DNA from: Novosphingobium sp.
GTDB taxonomy: Bacteria > Pseudomonadota > Alphaproteobacteria > Sphingomonadales > Sphingomonadaceae
NCBI GenBank assembly: GCA_028697875.1
Contig: JAQVEQ010000095.1
Location: 1 to 11,213, forward strand
Direction of reading: 5' to 3'
Length of the DNA: 11,213 nucleotides
This document shows, in pieces, positions 5,972 through 11,213 of the stretch (its first letter is position 1; each line of letters begins with the position of its first letter). The notes under the pieces are model-generated. The model was not told the origin of the DNA and did no database searches. It was given only the letters and a program-made list of their open reading frames with translations. Position numbers and translations under genes: made by a program.

Positions 5972-7171
5972 ATGGAAACCAGAGCCGGCGATCCGGGCGC
6001 TTTCGCCCATTTCGACCTCCACCGCGTAGACAGCCCCGCCTTCGTCGTCGATGCGGCGAAGCTGCGGGAGAACCTGCGCATTCTCGACGACATTCGCGAG
6101 CGGGCCGGGGTGAAGGTCCTGTCCGCGCTGAAGGCCTTTTCGATGTGGTCGACAGCGCCGATCATCGGCGAATATCTCGATGGCGTATGCACTTCCGGCC
6201 TGTGGGAGGCGCTGCTGGCATCCGAACATTACGATGGCGAGATCGCGACTTATTGCGCGGCCTACAAGGAGGAGGATCTCGACGAGATCTGCCGCCTGTC
6301 CGACCATGTGATCTTCAACACACCGATGCAGATCGAACGCTTTGCCGGTACGTTGACGCGGGCCAAGGTGCGGGGCGAGGATTTCGATGTGGGCCTGCGG
6401 ATCAACCCGATGCATCCCGAAGGCGAAGTGCCGCGCTACGATCCGTGTGCGCCGCATTCCCGGCTCGGCTTTCCGATCGACCAGCTGACCGACGAGCATA
6501 TGGCGCTGGTCGACGGCATCCACTTCCACACCCTGTGCGAACAGGACCTGGAGCCGTTGAAGCGGACTTGGGACAAGGTCTTCGATTACCTCGAACCCTA
6601 TTTCGGCCAGATCCGGTGGCTTAACTTCGGCGGCGGGCATCACATCACCCGTGCCGACTACCAGCGCGAGGAACTGATCGAGTTCCTGCAGGACGTAAAG
6701 GACGATACCGGGGCGGAAATCTACCTCGAACCGGGCGAGGCCGTGGCGCTCGACGCCGGGATCCTCGTCGGTACGATTCTCGATGCGCACTGGAACGGCA
6801 TGCCTGTGGCAGTGACGGACATTTCCGCGACGTGTCATATGCCCGACGTGATCGAGGCCCCTTATCGCCCCGCCATGCTGGGCGAGGAGCCGCTGGAAGG
6901 CATTCAGGTGGACGAGGGCGAGGGCGGGGCCGTGCGTCTTGGCGGGCCGTCGTGCCTCGCCGGCGACGTGATCGGCGATTATCGCCTGCCGGTTCCGTGC
7001 GAGCCGGGACAGCGGATCGCCTTTCTCGACCAGGCGCACTACTCGATGGTCAAGACCACGACTTTCAATGGCGTGCCGCTGCCGTCGATCTGGCTTTGGG
7101 ATTCGGAAAGCGATTCGCTCGAGCTGATCCGCAAGTTCGGTTACGAGGATTTCCGCGACCGGCTTTCCTGA
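5972..7171 (+). CDS. nspC: Carboxynorspermidine/carboxyspermidine decarboxylase
   Basis: Fold-type III (alanine racemase-like) PLP enzyme that decarboxylates carboxyspermidine or carboxynorspermidine to spermidine or norspermidine. The 399-residue length suits the family. Visible signatures: PLP-binding Lys54 in LSALKAFSMW, LDGVCTSGLWE, HFHTLCEQ (184-190), the glycine-rich phosphate loop FGGGHHITR (219-227), YLEPGEAV, DISATCHMPDVIEAPYRP supplying the second-subunit active-site residues, and GGPSCLAGDV. These separate NspC from diaminopimelate and ornithine decarboxylases. The ATG start has GGAGG (5958-5962) 9 nt upstream. The preceding gene is its pathway partner, separated by REP-like repeats; a fold-III ornithine decarboxylase follows. 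In an alphaproteobacterium with a putrescine-making neighbour, carboxyspermidine is the more likely substrate; that preference is inferred. Confidence 0.94.
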   Translation: METRAGDPGAFAHFDLHRVDSPAFVVDAAKLRENLRILDDIRERAGVKVLSALKAFSMWSTAPIIGEYLDGVCTSGLWEALLASEHYDGEIATYCAAYKEEDLDEICRLSDHVIFNTPMQIERFAGTLTRAKVRGEDFDVGLRINPMHPEGEVPRYDPCAPHSRLGFPIDQLTDEHMALVDGIHFHTLCEQDLEPLKRTWDKVFDYLEPYFGQIRWLNFGGGHHITRADYQREELIEFLQDVKDDTGAEIYLEPGEAVALDAGILVGTILDAHWNGMPVAVTDISATCHMPDVIEAPYRPAMLGEEPLEGIQVDEGEGGAVRLGGPSCLAGDVIGDYRLPVPCEPGQRIAFLDQAHYSMVKTTTFNGVPLPSIWLWDSESDSLELIRKFGYEDFRDRLS

Positions 7172-7224
7172 AGCAAAAACCTAACATTCAAAATGGGCCG
7201 GAATCCTTGAGTTTCGACCTTCGA

Positions 7225-7246
7225 AACCCGCAGTCCTCTGCGGGTT
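7225..7246 (+). terminator. Hairpin after nspC, candidate terminator
   Basis: AACCCGCAG (7225-7233) and CTGCGGGTT (7238-7246) form a 9-bp stem with a TCCT loop, 54 bp after the nspC stop and before the promoter of the next gene. A strong hairpin in the right place, but only a scattered T-rich tail (GCATTTTCAC) follows after a few bases, so termination may be partial. Confidence 0.45.
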
Positions 7247-7260
7247 ACGTGCATTTTCAC

Positions 7261-7288
7261 TTGCGGTTCACACAAGGGTGGCTATAGG
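7261..7288 (+). promoter_or_regulatory. Candidate promoter of the ornithine decarboxylase gene
   Basis: TTGCGG (7261-7266), a 16-bp spacer and TATAGG (7283-7288) resemble a housekeeping promoter. Transcription would start near 7294-7297, giving an approximately 80-nt leader that matches the structured region below. The -10 hexamer is the same as in the candidate promoter of the dehydratase-like gene. Confidence 0.45.
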
Positions 7289-7376
7289 ACCCCTCCGCTG
7301 CCCCAAGGGGACTTCCTAACCGCAAGGCAGCTTGTCGTTTCATGGTTTTAACGAACCGTTTAGGGGGTCCCTTGAG
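7289..7376 (+). ncRNA. Structured cis-regulatory leader of the ornithine decarboxylase gene (speF-leader-like)
   Basis: AGGGGACTTCCTAA (7306-7319) can pair without a gap with TTAGGGGGTCCCTT (7360-7373): 14 bp with three G-U wobbles. This buries the AGGGGG ribosome binding site (7362-7367) just before the start codon. The enclosed 40 nt hold two small hairpins, CAAG/CTTG (7323-7326 with 7331-7334) and GGTT/AACC (7344-7347 with 7354-7357). A competing fold exists: GCTGCC (7297-7302) with GGCAGC (7326-7331), which excludes the CAAG/CTTG hairpin, and CCCCT (7290-7294) with AGGGG (7306-7310), which excludes the base of the long helix. Known: a 'speF' RNA motif lies upstream of ornithine decarboxylase genes in alphaproteobacteria. 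Identity with that motif is inferred from position and phylogeny, not from a covariance match. Confidence 0.55.
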
Positions 7377-8582
7377 TTGTACATCTATCCTGACGCTCGG
7401 TCTGTAGTCCGCGACCTTTCGCCGGACGAACCCGTAATCCTGCAACGCCCGCATGCTGCCGCGCGCGCCGGACGCTTCTTTGCCGAGAAGTTTCCGGGCA
7501 AGTCGCTCTACGCGGTGAAAGCCAATCCGTCGCCGGATTTGCTCGAGATCCTGTGGGCTTCGGGCATTACGCACTACGATGTCGCCTCGATCGCTGAAGT
7601 GCGCATGGCGCGCGCCACGCTGCCGGAAGCGACGCTGTGCTTCATGCATCCGGTCAAGACCGCGAGTGCGATCCGCGAGGCGTATTTCCAGCACGGGGTG
7701 AAGACCTTCAGTCTCGACACCCATGAGGAGCTGGCCAAGATCGTCGCGGCGACGACCGATAGCGATGGCAATGCCGCCACCGACCTGCGCCTGTGCGTGC
7801 GCCTGCGCGTCTCCTCCGAATATTCGGAGCTGAGCCTTGCGTCCAAGTTCGGGATCGATCTGGCCGATGCCGCGCCGCTGCTGCAGGCAACGCGTCAGGT
7901 GGCCGACTGGCTGGGCGTGTGCTTCCATGTCGGCAGCCAGGCGATGACGCCGTTCGCTTACGTTCAGGCGCTCGACCGCGTCCGTGCGGCCGTTGCCCAA
8001 GCAAGCGTCGTGATCGACGTCGTCGATGTCGGGGGCGGGTTCCCTTCGGTCTATCCGGGGATGGAGCCGCCGCCGCTCGAAGACTATTTCGCGATCATCC
8101 ACCGCCACTTCGAAGCGCTGCCGATCGCCTACAACGCCGAGCTGTGGTGCGAACCCGGCCGCGCCTTGTGTGCCGAGTACAGCAGCCTGATCGTCAAGGT
8201 TGAGAAGCGCCGGGGCGATGAACTGTTCATCAACGACGGTGCCTACGGCGCGCTTTACGATGCGGCCCATGTCGCATGGCGCTTCCCGGTGCAGCTTGTT
8301 GGAGACGGCCCGGTGGGCGTGGAGCAGGAATTCGCCTTCTACGGGCCGACCTGTGACGATGCCGATTACATGGAAGGGCCCTTCATGCTGCCCGGTAATG
8401 TGGCGGCGGGCGACTATATCGAGATCGGTATGCTCGGTGCCTACGGTTGCGCCATGCGGACCGCCTTCAACGGCTTCGGCCGGGGCGAGGCGGTAAAGGT
8501 GGCGGACGAGCCCATGGCGAGCCTCTATCGCGGTGATCGGGACGATCCGCGCCAGAGCGACAATGTGGTGAGCCTGCGCTGA
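7377..8582 (+). CDS. odc: Ornithine (possibly lysine/ornithine) decarboxylase, fold-type III
   Basis: PLP-dependent decarboxylase of the alanine racemase-like fold that converts ornithine to putrescine, supplying the substrate of the synthase encoded upstream. About 401 residues from the TTG at 7377. Seen: Schiff-base Lys48 in YAVKANP, FHVGSQ, the phosphate loop DVGGGFPSVYPG, WCEPGRAL, and near the C-terminus GPTCDDAD (Cys326-Asp327, the pair given across the dimer interface to the active site) and EIGMLGAYG. The Cys-Asp pair distinguishes it from diaminopimelate and arginine decarboxylases. Some relatives also take lysine, which cannot be excluded. The start is uncertain: the TTG at 7377 has AGGGGG 9 nt upstream and directly precedes family-like sequence (YIYPDARSVVRDL); another in-frame TTG at 7332 would add 15 residues encoded by the structured leader and is disfavoured. 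A strong terminator follows. Confidence 0.92.
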   Translation: MYIYPDARSVVRDLSPDEPVILQRPHAAARAGRFFAEKFPGKSLYAVKANPSPDLLEILWASGITHYDVASIAEVRMARATLPEATLCFMHPVKTASAIREAYFQHGVKTFSLDTHEELAKIVAATTDSDGNAATDLRLCVRLRVSSEYSELSLASKFGIDLADAAPLLQATRQVADWLGVCFHVGSQAMTPFAYVQALDRVRAAVAQASVVIDVVDVGGGFPSVYPGMEPPPLEDYFAIIHRHFEALPIAYNAELWCEPGRALCAEYSSLIVKVEKRRGDELFINDGAYGALYDAAHVAWRFPVQLVGDGPVGVEQEFAFYGPTCDDADYMEGPFMLPGNVAAGDYIEIGMLGAYGCAMRTAFNGFGRGEAVKVADEPMASLYRGDRDDPRQSDNVVSLR

Positions 8583-8592
8583 TATAGCCGGG

Positions 8593-8650
8593 CGGAAACG
8601 ATAAAACGAGGGGCGGGGCCGGAAAGAGGCTCCGCCTCTTTTCGTTTCCG
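8593..8650 (+). terminator. Intrinsic terminator after the ornithine decarboxylase gene
   Basis: AAAGAGGC (8623-8630), loop TCC and GCCTCTTT (8634-8641) form a tight hairpin running into TTTTCGTTTCC. An outer pair, CGGAAACGA (8593-8601) with TCGTTTCCG (8642-8650), is also perfectly complementary (9 bp) and nests around it. It lies 10-68 bp after the stop codon and closes the polyamine module. Confidence 0.8.
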
Positions 8651-8703
8651 TTCCCTTACTAACTCCGCCTTAACCGCTCGCGGCCACTGTCGACTTCCAA
8701 CCG

Positions 8704-8710
8704 GGAGGAG
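8704..8710 (+). promoter_or_regulatory. Ribosome binding site of the PilZ-XRE gene
   Basis: GGAGGAG is placed 5 nt before the ATG at 8716, fixing the start. Confidence 0.8.
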
Positions 8711-8715
8711 AGTCG

Positions 8716-9381
8716 ATGGTGATCGCGGCGCATTTCGAGGAAACGGCAAGGTCCGCCGGCAAGGAGCGCGCTCCGCGCCGGACGCTGTTGCTCGAAGCGC
8801 AGGGAGTCCTCCCGTCGGGCGAGGCGGCCTCTGTTCAGGTCCATAACATCTCCGAAACCGGCCTGCTTCTGGAAAGCCGGGTGGAACTGGTGATCGACGA
8901 AACGATCCTGGTCGACCTGCCGCATGCGGGCGCGATTGCGGCCACGGTAATCTGGACGAGCGGCCGGCTTTTCGGCTGCCGGTTCGATACGCCGATTTCA
9001 CCTGCGGCGCTGAGTGCCGCCGAGTTGCGCAGTGCCGTCGACGCGCAAGTAGGCATTGTCCCGCGCCAGGATTCATCCCCCGGTGAATCGTTCGCCAGCC
9101 GTTTGCAGCGTCTTCGCAAGGCACGGGGGCTGACGCTGGCCCAGCTTGCGGACGCACTGGGCGTGAGCAAGCCGACCGTCTGGGCCTGGGAACAAGGCAG
9201 GGCGCGTCCGGTCGATCACAGGATCGAAGGGCTGGCGGAAGTCCTGGGCGTGGAACGGGCGGAACTGTTGGCCGGGCAAGACGCCGCCGCGCTGCAGGAC
9301 CTTCTTGTCCGGAGCCGGGAGCAGATCGCAGCCGCATTCGGCACCGATCCGGGCAATGTCAGGATCATGATCGAATTGTAA
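8716..9381 (+). CDS. PilZ domain - XRE-family helix-turn-helix protein
   Basis: A 221-residue two-domain protein. Residues about 18-95 look like a PilZ domain, the cyclic-di-GMP-binding fold: the RxxxR motif is R18-APR-R22 and the NxSxxG motif is N44-I-S46-ET-G49, so both ligand-binding motifs are present. Residues about 126-187 form an XRE/Cro-type helix-turn-helix (LRKARGLTLAQLADALGVSKPTVWAWEQGRARP) with a typical post-helix LAEVLGVERAELL. A linker near 96-125 (AALSAAELRSAVDAQVG..) joins them. No signal peptide or membrane segment is seen, so it should be cytoplasmic. The architecture suggests a transcription factor whose DNA binding responds to cyclic-di-GMP; targets are unknown, with the AT-rich region downstream or its own promoter as candidates. 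The next gene is a GGDEF-family protein, which fits the same signalling theme. Function is inferred from domains only. Confidence 0.85.
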   Translation: MVIAAHFEETARSAGKERAPRRTLLLEAQGVLPSGEAASVQVHNISETGLLLESRVELVIDETILVDLPHAGAIAATVIWTSGRLFGCRFDTPISPAALSAAELRSAVDAQVGIVPRQDSSPGESFASRLQRLRKARGLTLAQLADALGVSKPTVWAWEQGRARPVDHRIEGLAEVLGVERAELLAGQDAAALQDLLVRSREQIAAAFGTDPGNVRIMIEL

Positions 9382-9774
9382 GGCGGTGGCCGTTCCAGGC
9401 CGCTCCACCCCGCAGACCGGTGTGAAAAAAGGCGTGCAATGTCGCGCCTGCATGTCTTCGCCGCAGGCACCGGTTGGCGCGCGTGTGCTGCCACGCCATG
9501 CGCAAGCCGCCGAGTGCAATTTGCTCAGGAAAGAAGAAATATCTTCTCAAATGGAAAAATCTGGTTAACATGAATTTAAGAAAAACAATGGGTTAGAAGT
9601 GTTATATGACATAGCTAACGGGTGTTTTGAAGGACTCTGCATATGACGGGTTAAATAAAAATATATAAAATAATCGAAATTGTATTTCATATTTATCCAA
9701 TAGGCATTTCCTCGGGATCGTTATTGGAAGTGTTCTAATGGTTGTCGTTAAATGGGCCGGGGGGCTAAGCGACA
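9382..9774. other. 393-bp intergenic region with an AT-rich core
   Basis: I find no convincing gene here. The first 160 bp have normal composition and several inverted repeats: GGTGG/CCACC (9385-9389 with 9405-9409), ACCGGTG/CACCGGT (9416-9422 with 9468-9474) and AGGCG/CGCCT (9430-9434 with 9445-9449). These might end the upstream transcript or belong to a small RNA. From 9541 to 9720 only 56 of 180 bases are G or C (31%), with AGAAGA/TCTTCT (9532-9537 with 9542-9547) at its edge and GTTAG/CTAAC (9592-9596 with 9615-9619) inside. A 60-codon GTG-started frame at 9386-9568 shows no recognisable protein and no good ribosome binding site. Confidence 0.7.
9627..9655 (+). promoter_or_regulatory. 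Possible promoter in the AT-rich region
   Basis: TTGAAG (9627-9632), 17 bp and GTTAAA (9650-9655) give a weak sigma-70-like arrangement. A similar layout recurs at 9724-9752 (TTGGAA, 17 bp, GTTAAA), nearer the PAS-GGDEF gene. Either could drive that gene; the match to consensus is modest. Confidence 0.25.
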
Positions 9775-10671
9775 ATGGGAATGAATTTTACGCCGCAGGA
9801 AAGTTCTGCGCTTTATGGGCTGCTCGCTGAAAGCACGTCCGACATCATCCTGAAGACCGACCGGGAAGGCTTCATCCTTCACGCCTCACCGGCGATGGAG
9901 CGGTTGGGGATCCTGCTTCCCAGCATGCTGATCGGGCCGCATATCCTCGATCTTGTCCATTCGAGTTGCGTGGCGGAAGTCAAGGCGGAGCACGATGCCG
10001 CGATTACGGGTGGCGGCCGGCCCAAATGGATCGAGGTGTCCGCAGTCACGGCCGACCGGCGCAAGCGCTGGTTCGAAATGCAGGTCCGTTCGCTGACGGA
10101 TGGCCGGGGAGATATCTACGGCGCGCTCAGCATCATGCGGAACATCGACGAGCGGCGCGCGCTGGAGGAGCGTCTGTTCGCGGCGGAACTGACCGATTCG
10201 CTGACTGGCCTGACCAATCGCAAGGCTTTCATCACGATGCTGCAGCATCTGGTGAACGAGCGGATCGGCGGTTGCCTCGCCCTGTTCGATATCGACTATT
10301 TCCAGGCCATCAACATGCAGTACGGCCAATCCGTCGGCGACAAGGTGCTGGTGGTCTTTTCCGACCTCCTGCGCACCATGACGCGGCAGGACGATATCAT
10401 CTCGCGTATCGGGGGGGAGTGCCTCGGCATCCTCCTGCCGAGGATCACGCCCGACGAGGCCGAGGCGGTTTGCCAGCGTATCATCGCGACCCTGTCGGAG
10501 CTCCGCCGGGATGTGGGCGCCGGCAGTTTCGCCATTACCGCCAGCGCCGGTGTGTCGCGCATCAACGATTCGCTGGACGACACGATCAAGCGCGCCGAAC
10601 TGGCTCTGTTTCTCGCCAAGGCGAAGGGCCGCAACCGGCTGGAAATGGAAAGTGCGTCACACTTCGAATGA
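9775..10671 (+). CDS. PAS - degenerate GGDEF domain protein
   Basis: A 298-residue cytoplasmic sensor protein. Residues about 12-130 form a PAS domain (STSDIILKTDREGFILHASPA.., ending in the typical MRNIDERRALEERL). Residues about 139-292 form a GGDEF domain: DSLTGLTNRKAF (141-152), FDIDYFQAIN (171-180), GD at 188-189, and a closing AELALFLAKAKGRNRL. The signature is GGECL (213-217) instead of GG(D/E)EF, so the second acidic metal-binding residue is a cysteine. The usual FKxxND is FQAINM and the usual YGHxxGD is YGQSVGD. The inhibitory-site RxxD is intact (R204-QD-D207, five residues before GG). Cyclase activity is therefore doubtful, and a cyclic-di-GMP receptor role is plausible. The ATG at 9775 has GGGGGG 10 nt upstream; the Met codon at 9781 is an alternative start. 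It lies after the PilZ-XRE gene and converges on hemA. Confidence 0.88.
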   Translation: MGMNFTPQESSALYGLLAESTSDIILKTDREGFILHASPAMERLGILLPSMLIGPHILDLVHSSCVAEVKAEHDAAITGGGRPKWIEVSAVTADRRKRWFEMQVRSLTDGRGDIYGALSIMRNIDERRALEERLFAAELTDSLTGLTNRKAFITMLQHLVNERIGGCLALFDIDYFQAINMQYGQSVGDKVLVVFSDLLRTMTRQDDIISRIGGECLGILLPRITPDEAEAVCQRIIATLSELRRDVGAGSFAITASAGVSRINDSLDDTIKRAELALFLAKAKGRNRLEMESASHFE

Positions 10672-10673
10672 AG

Positions 10674-10701
10674 GGCCGGTGCTGCTCTCGCGGCATCGGC
10701 C
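10674..10701. terminator. Hairpin between convergent PAS-GGDEF gene and hemA
   Basis: GGCCGGTGC (10674-10682) and GCATCGGCC (10693-10701) form a 9-bp stem (one G-U) with a 10-nt loop, starting 3 nt after the PAS-GGDEF stop codon. It could serve both converging genes. It has no T-tract, so it remains a candidate. Confidence 0.35.
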
Positions 10702-10722
10702 CGGAAGGGGCTGGCCGACGGC

Positions 10723-11213
10723 TCAGGCGGCCTTCTTGAGCTCCAGGTCCAGACGGTCCCAGATTTCGACCAGTGCGGCGGTCAGTTCGCGCATCATCTC
10801 TTCCGTGTGAGCCGGGCCGGGTGTGAAGCGCAGCCGTTCCGTCCCGCGCGGGACGGTCGGGAAATTGATCGGCTGCACATAGACGCCGTATTCGGCGAGC
10901 AGGATGTCGCTGATCTTCTTCGCCTTGACCGGGTCGCCCACCATCAACGGAACGATATGGGTGGTCGAATTCATCACTGGGAGGCCGGCTTCCGCGAACA
11001 GGCGCTTGAGCATGGCGGCGGCCGCCTGCTGGCCTTCGCGTTCCGCCGAGCTTTCTTTCAGATGCCGGACCGATGCAAGGACGCCTGCCACCAGCACCGG
11101 GCTGAGCGAAGTCGTGAAGATGAAGCCCGGGGCGTAGCTGCGGATGCAGTCTATGATCTTGGTGTCGGCCGCGATATAGCCACCCATCACGCCGAAGGCC
11201 TTGCCCAGCGTCC
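10723..11213 (-). CDS. hemA: 5-Aminolevulinate synthase (N-terminal part outside the window)
   Basis: PLP-dependent enzyme of the alpha-oxoamine synthase family that condenses glycine with succinyl-CoA to 5-aminolevulinate, the first step of haem synthesis by the C4 route used by alphaproteobacteria. Only the C-terminal 160 or so of about 400 residues are here; the frame is open to the right edge. It begins with TLGKAFGVMGGY, whose Lys (codon 11202-11200) forms the Schiff base with PLP. It continues with SYAPGFIFTTSLSP, HIVPLMVGDP, YVQPINFPTVPRGTERLRFTPGPAHT, all strongly diagnostic of this enzyme and not of related KBL or BioF proteins. It ends at TGA (10725-10723). It converges on the PAS-GGDEF gene 51 bp away. 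No frameshift or missing residue was seen. Confidence 0.96.
   Translation of the reverse strand, partial: TLGKAFGVMGGYIAADTKIIDCIRSYAPGFIFTTSLSPVLVAGVLASVRHLKESSAEREGQQAAAAMLKRLFAEAGLPVMNSTTHIVPLMVGDPVKAKKISDILLAEYGVYVQPINFPTVPRGTERLRFTPGPAHTEEMMRELTAALVEIWDRLDLELKKAA

Noticed and set aside
5878..6192. Minus-strand frame ending in a peptide like ASTGSARAG..SAQPELAEG
   Set aside because: That peptide is the well-known chance translation of the dispersed REP-like repeat; the rest is antisense to nspC.
5681..7039. Long minus-strand open frame opposite nspC
   Set aside because: Antisense shadow of a well-supported decarboxylase; no start signal and no family resemblance.
7257..8270. Minus-strand frame of 337 codons opposite the ornithine decarboxylase
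   Set aside because: Antisense to a gene with an intact PLP-binding site and C-terminal active-site motifs; composition is that of a shadow frame.
8583..8715. Promoter of the PilZ-XRE gene
   Set aside because: A promoter is expected after the terminator, but I could not find a -35/-10 pair with acceptable spacing and will not assign one.
8525..9337. Minus-strand frame of 270 codons opposite the PilZ-XRE gene
   Set aside because: Arg/Pro/Ser-rich shadow frame covering the terminator and the PilZ-XRE gene; no domain is visible.
9386..9568. 60-codon GTG-started frame after the PilZ-XRE gene
   Set aside because: No ribosome binding site, no recognisable motif, and it runs through inverted repeats and into the AT-rich island; kept only as a remote possibility.

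Overview
The window is a GC-rich chromosomal segment that looks like an alphaproteobacterium, most likely a sphingomonad (Sphingomonas, Novosphingobium or Erythrobacter type). Three things point there: a 5-aminolevulinate synthase (C4 haem pathway) at the right edge, the codon and protein style, and a dispersed 'TTCGACAGGCTC..' repeat that I associate with sphingomonad genomes. Genus and species cannot be fixed from this sequence alone. Both ends cut through genes.

Left part (1-4595): a 5'-truncated trehalose-6-phosphate synthase (otsA) converges on an alpha/beta hydrolase, and the two share the four bases of their stop codons. Thioredoxin reductase (trxB) is divergent from the hydrolase. It converges on a two-gene minus-strand unit made of a PLP-dependent serine/threonine dehydratase-like enzyme followed by a small MAPEG-family membrane protein.

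Centre (4644-8582): a polyamine module. A carboxy(nor)spermidine synthase of the saccharopine dehydrogenase family is followed by carboxy(nor)spermidine decarboxylase (nspC) and then a fold-III ornithine decarboxylase with its own promoter. Together they can make putrescine from ornithine, couple it to aspartate semialdehyde and decarboxylate the product to spermidine, without S-adenosylmethionine decarboxylase. The first two genes are separated by an inverted pair of REP-like repeats. The ornithine decarboxylase is preceded by a structured leader in which the ribosome binding site can be locked into a 14-bp helix with competing alternative pairings. It matches the known alphaproteobacterial speF leader in position and context, and is the most interesting element of the window.

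Right part (8716-10671): a probable cyclic-di-GMP signalling pair. One gene encodes a PilZ domain fused to an XRE-type DNA-binding domain. The other encodes a PAS-GGDEF protein whose catalytic signature is degenerate (GGECL) but whose RxxD inhibitory-site motif is intact. About 390 bp without a convincing gene lies between them, including 180 bp at 31% G+C that stand out sharply. The window ends in the C-terminal third or so of hemA on the minus strand. No tRNA, rRNA, CRISPR array or insertion sequence was seen.
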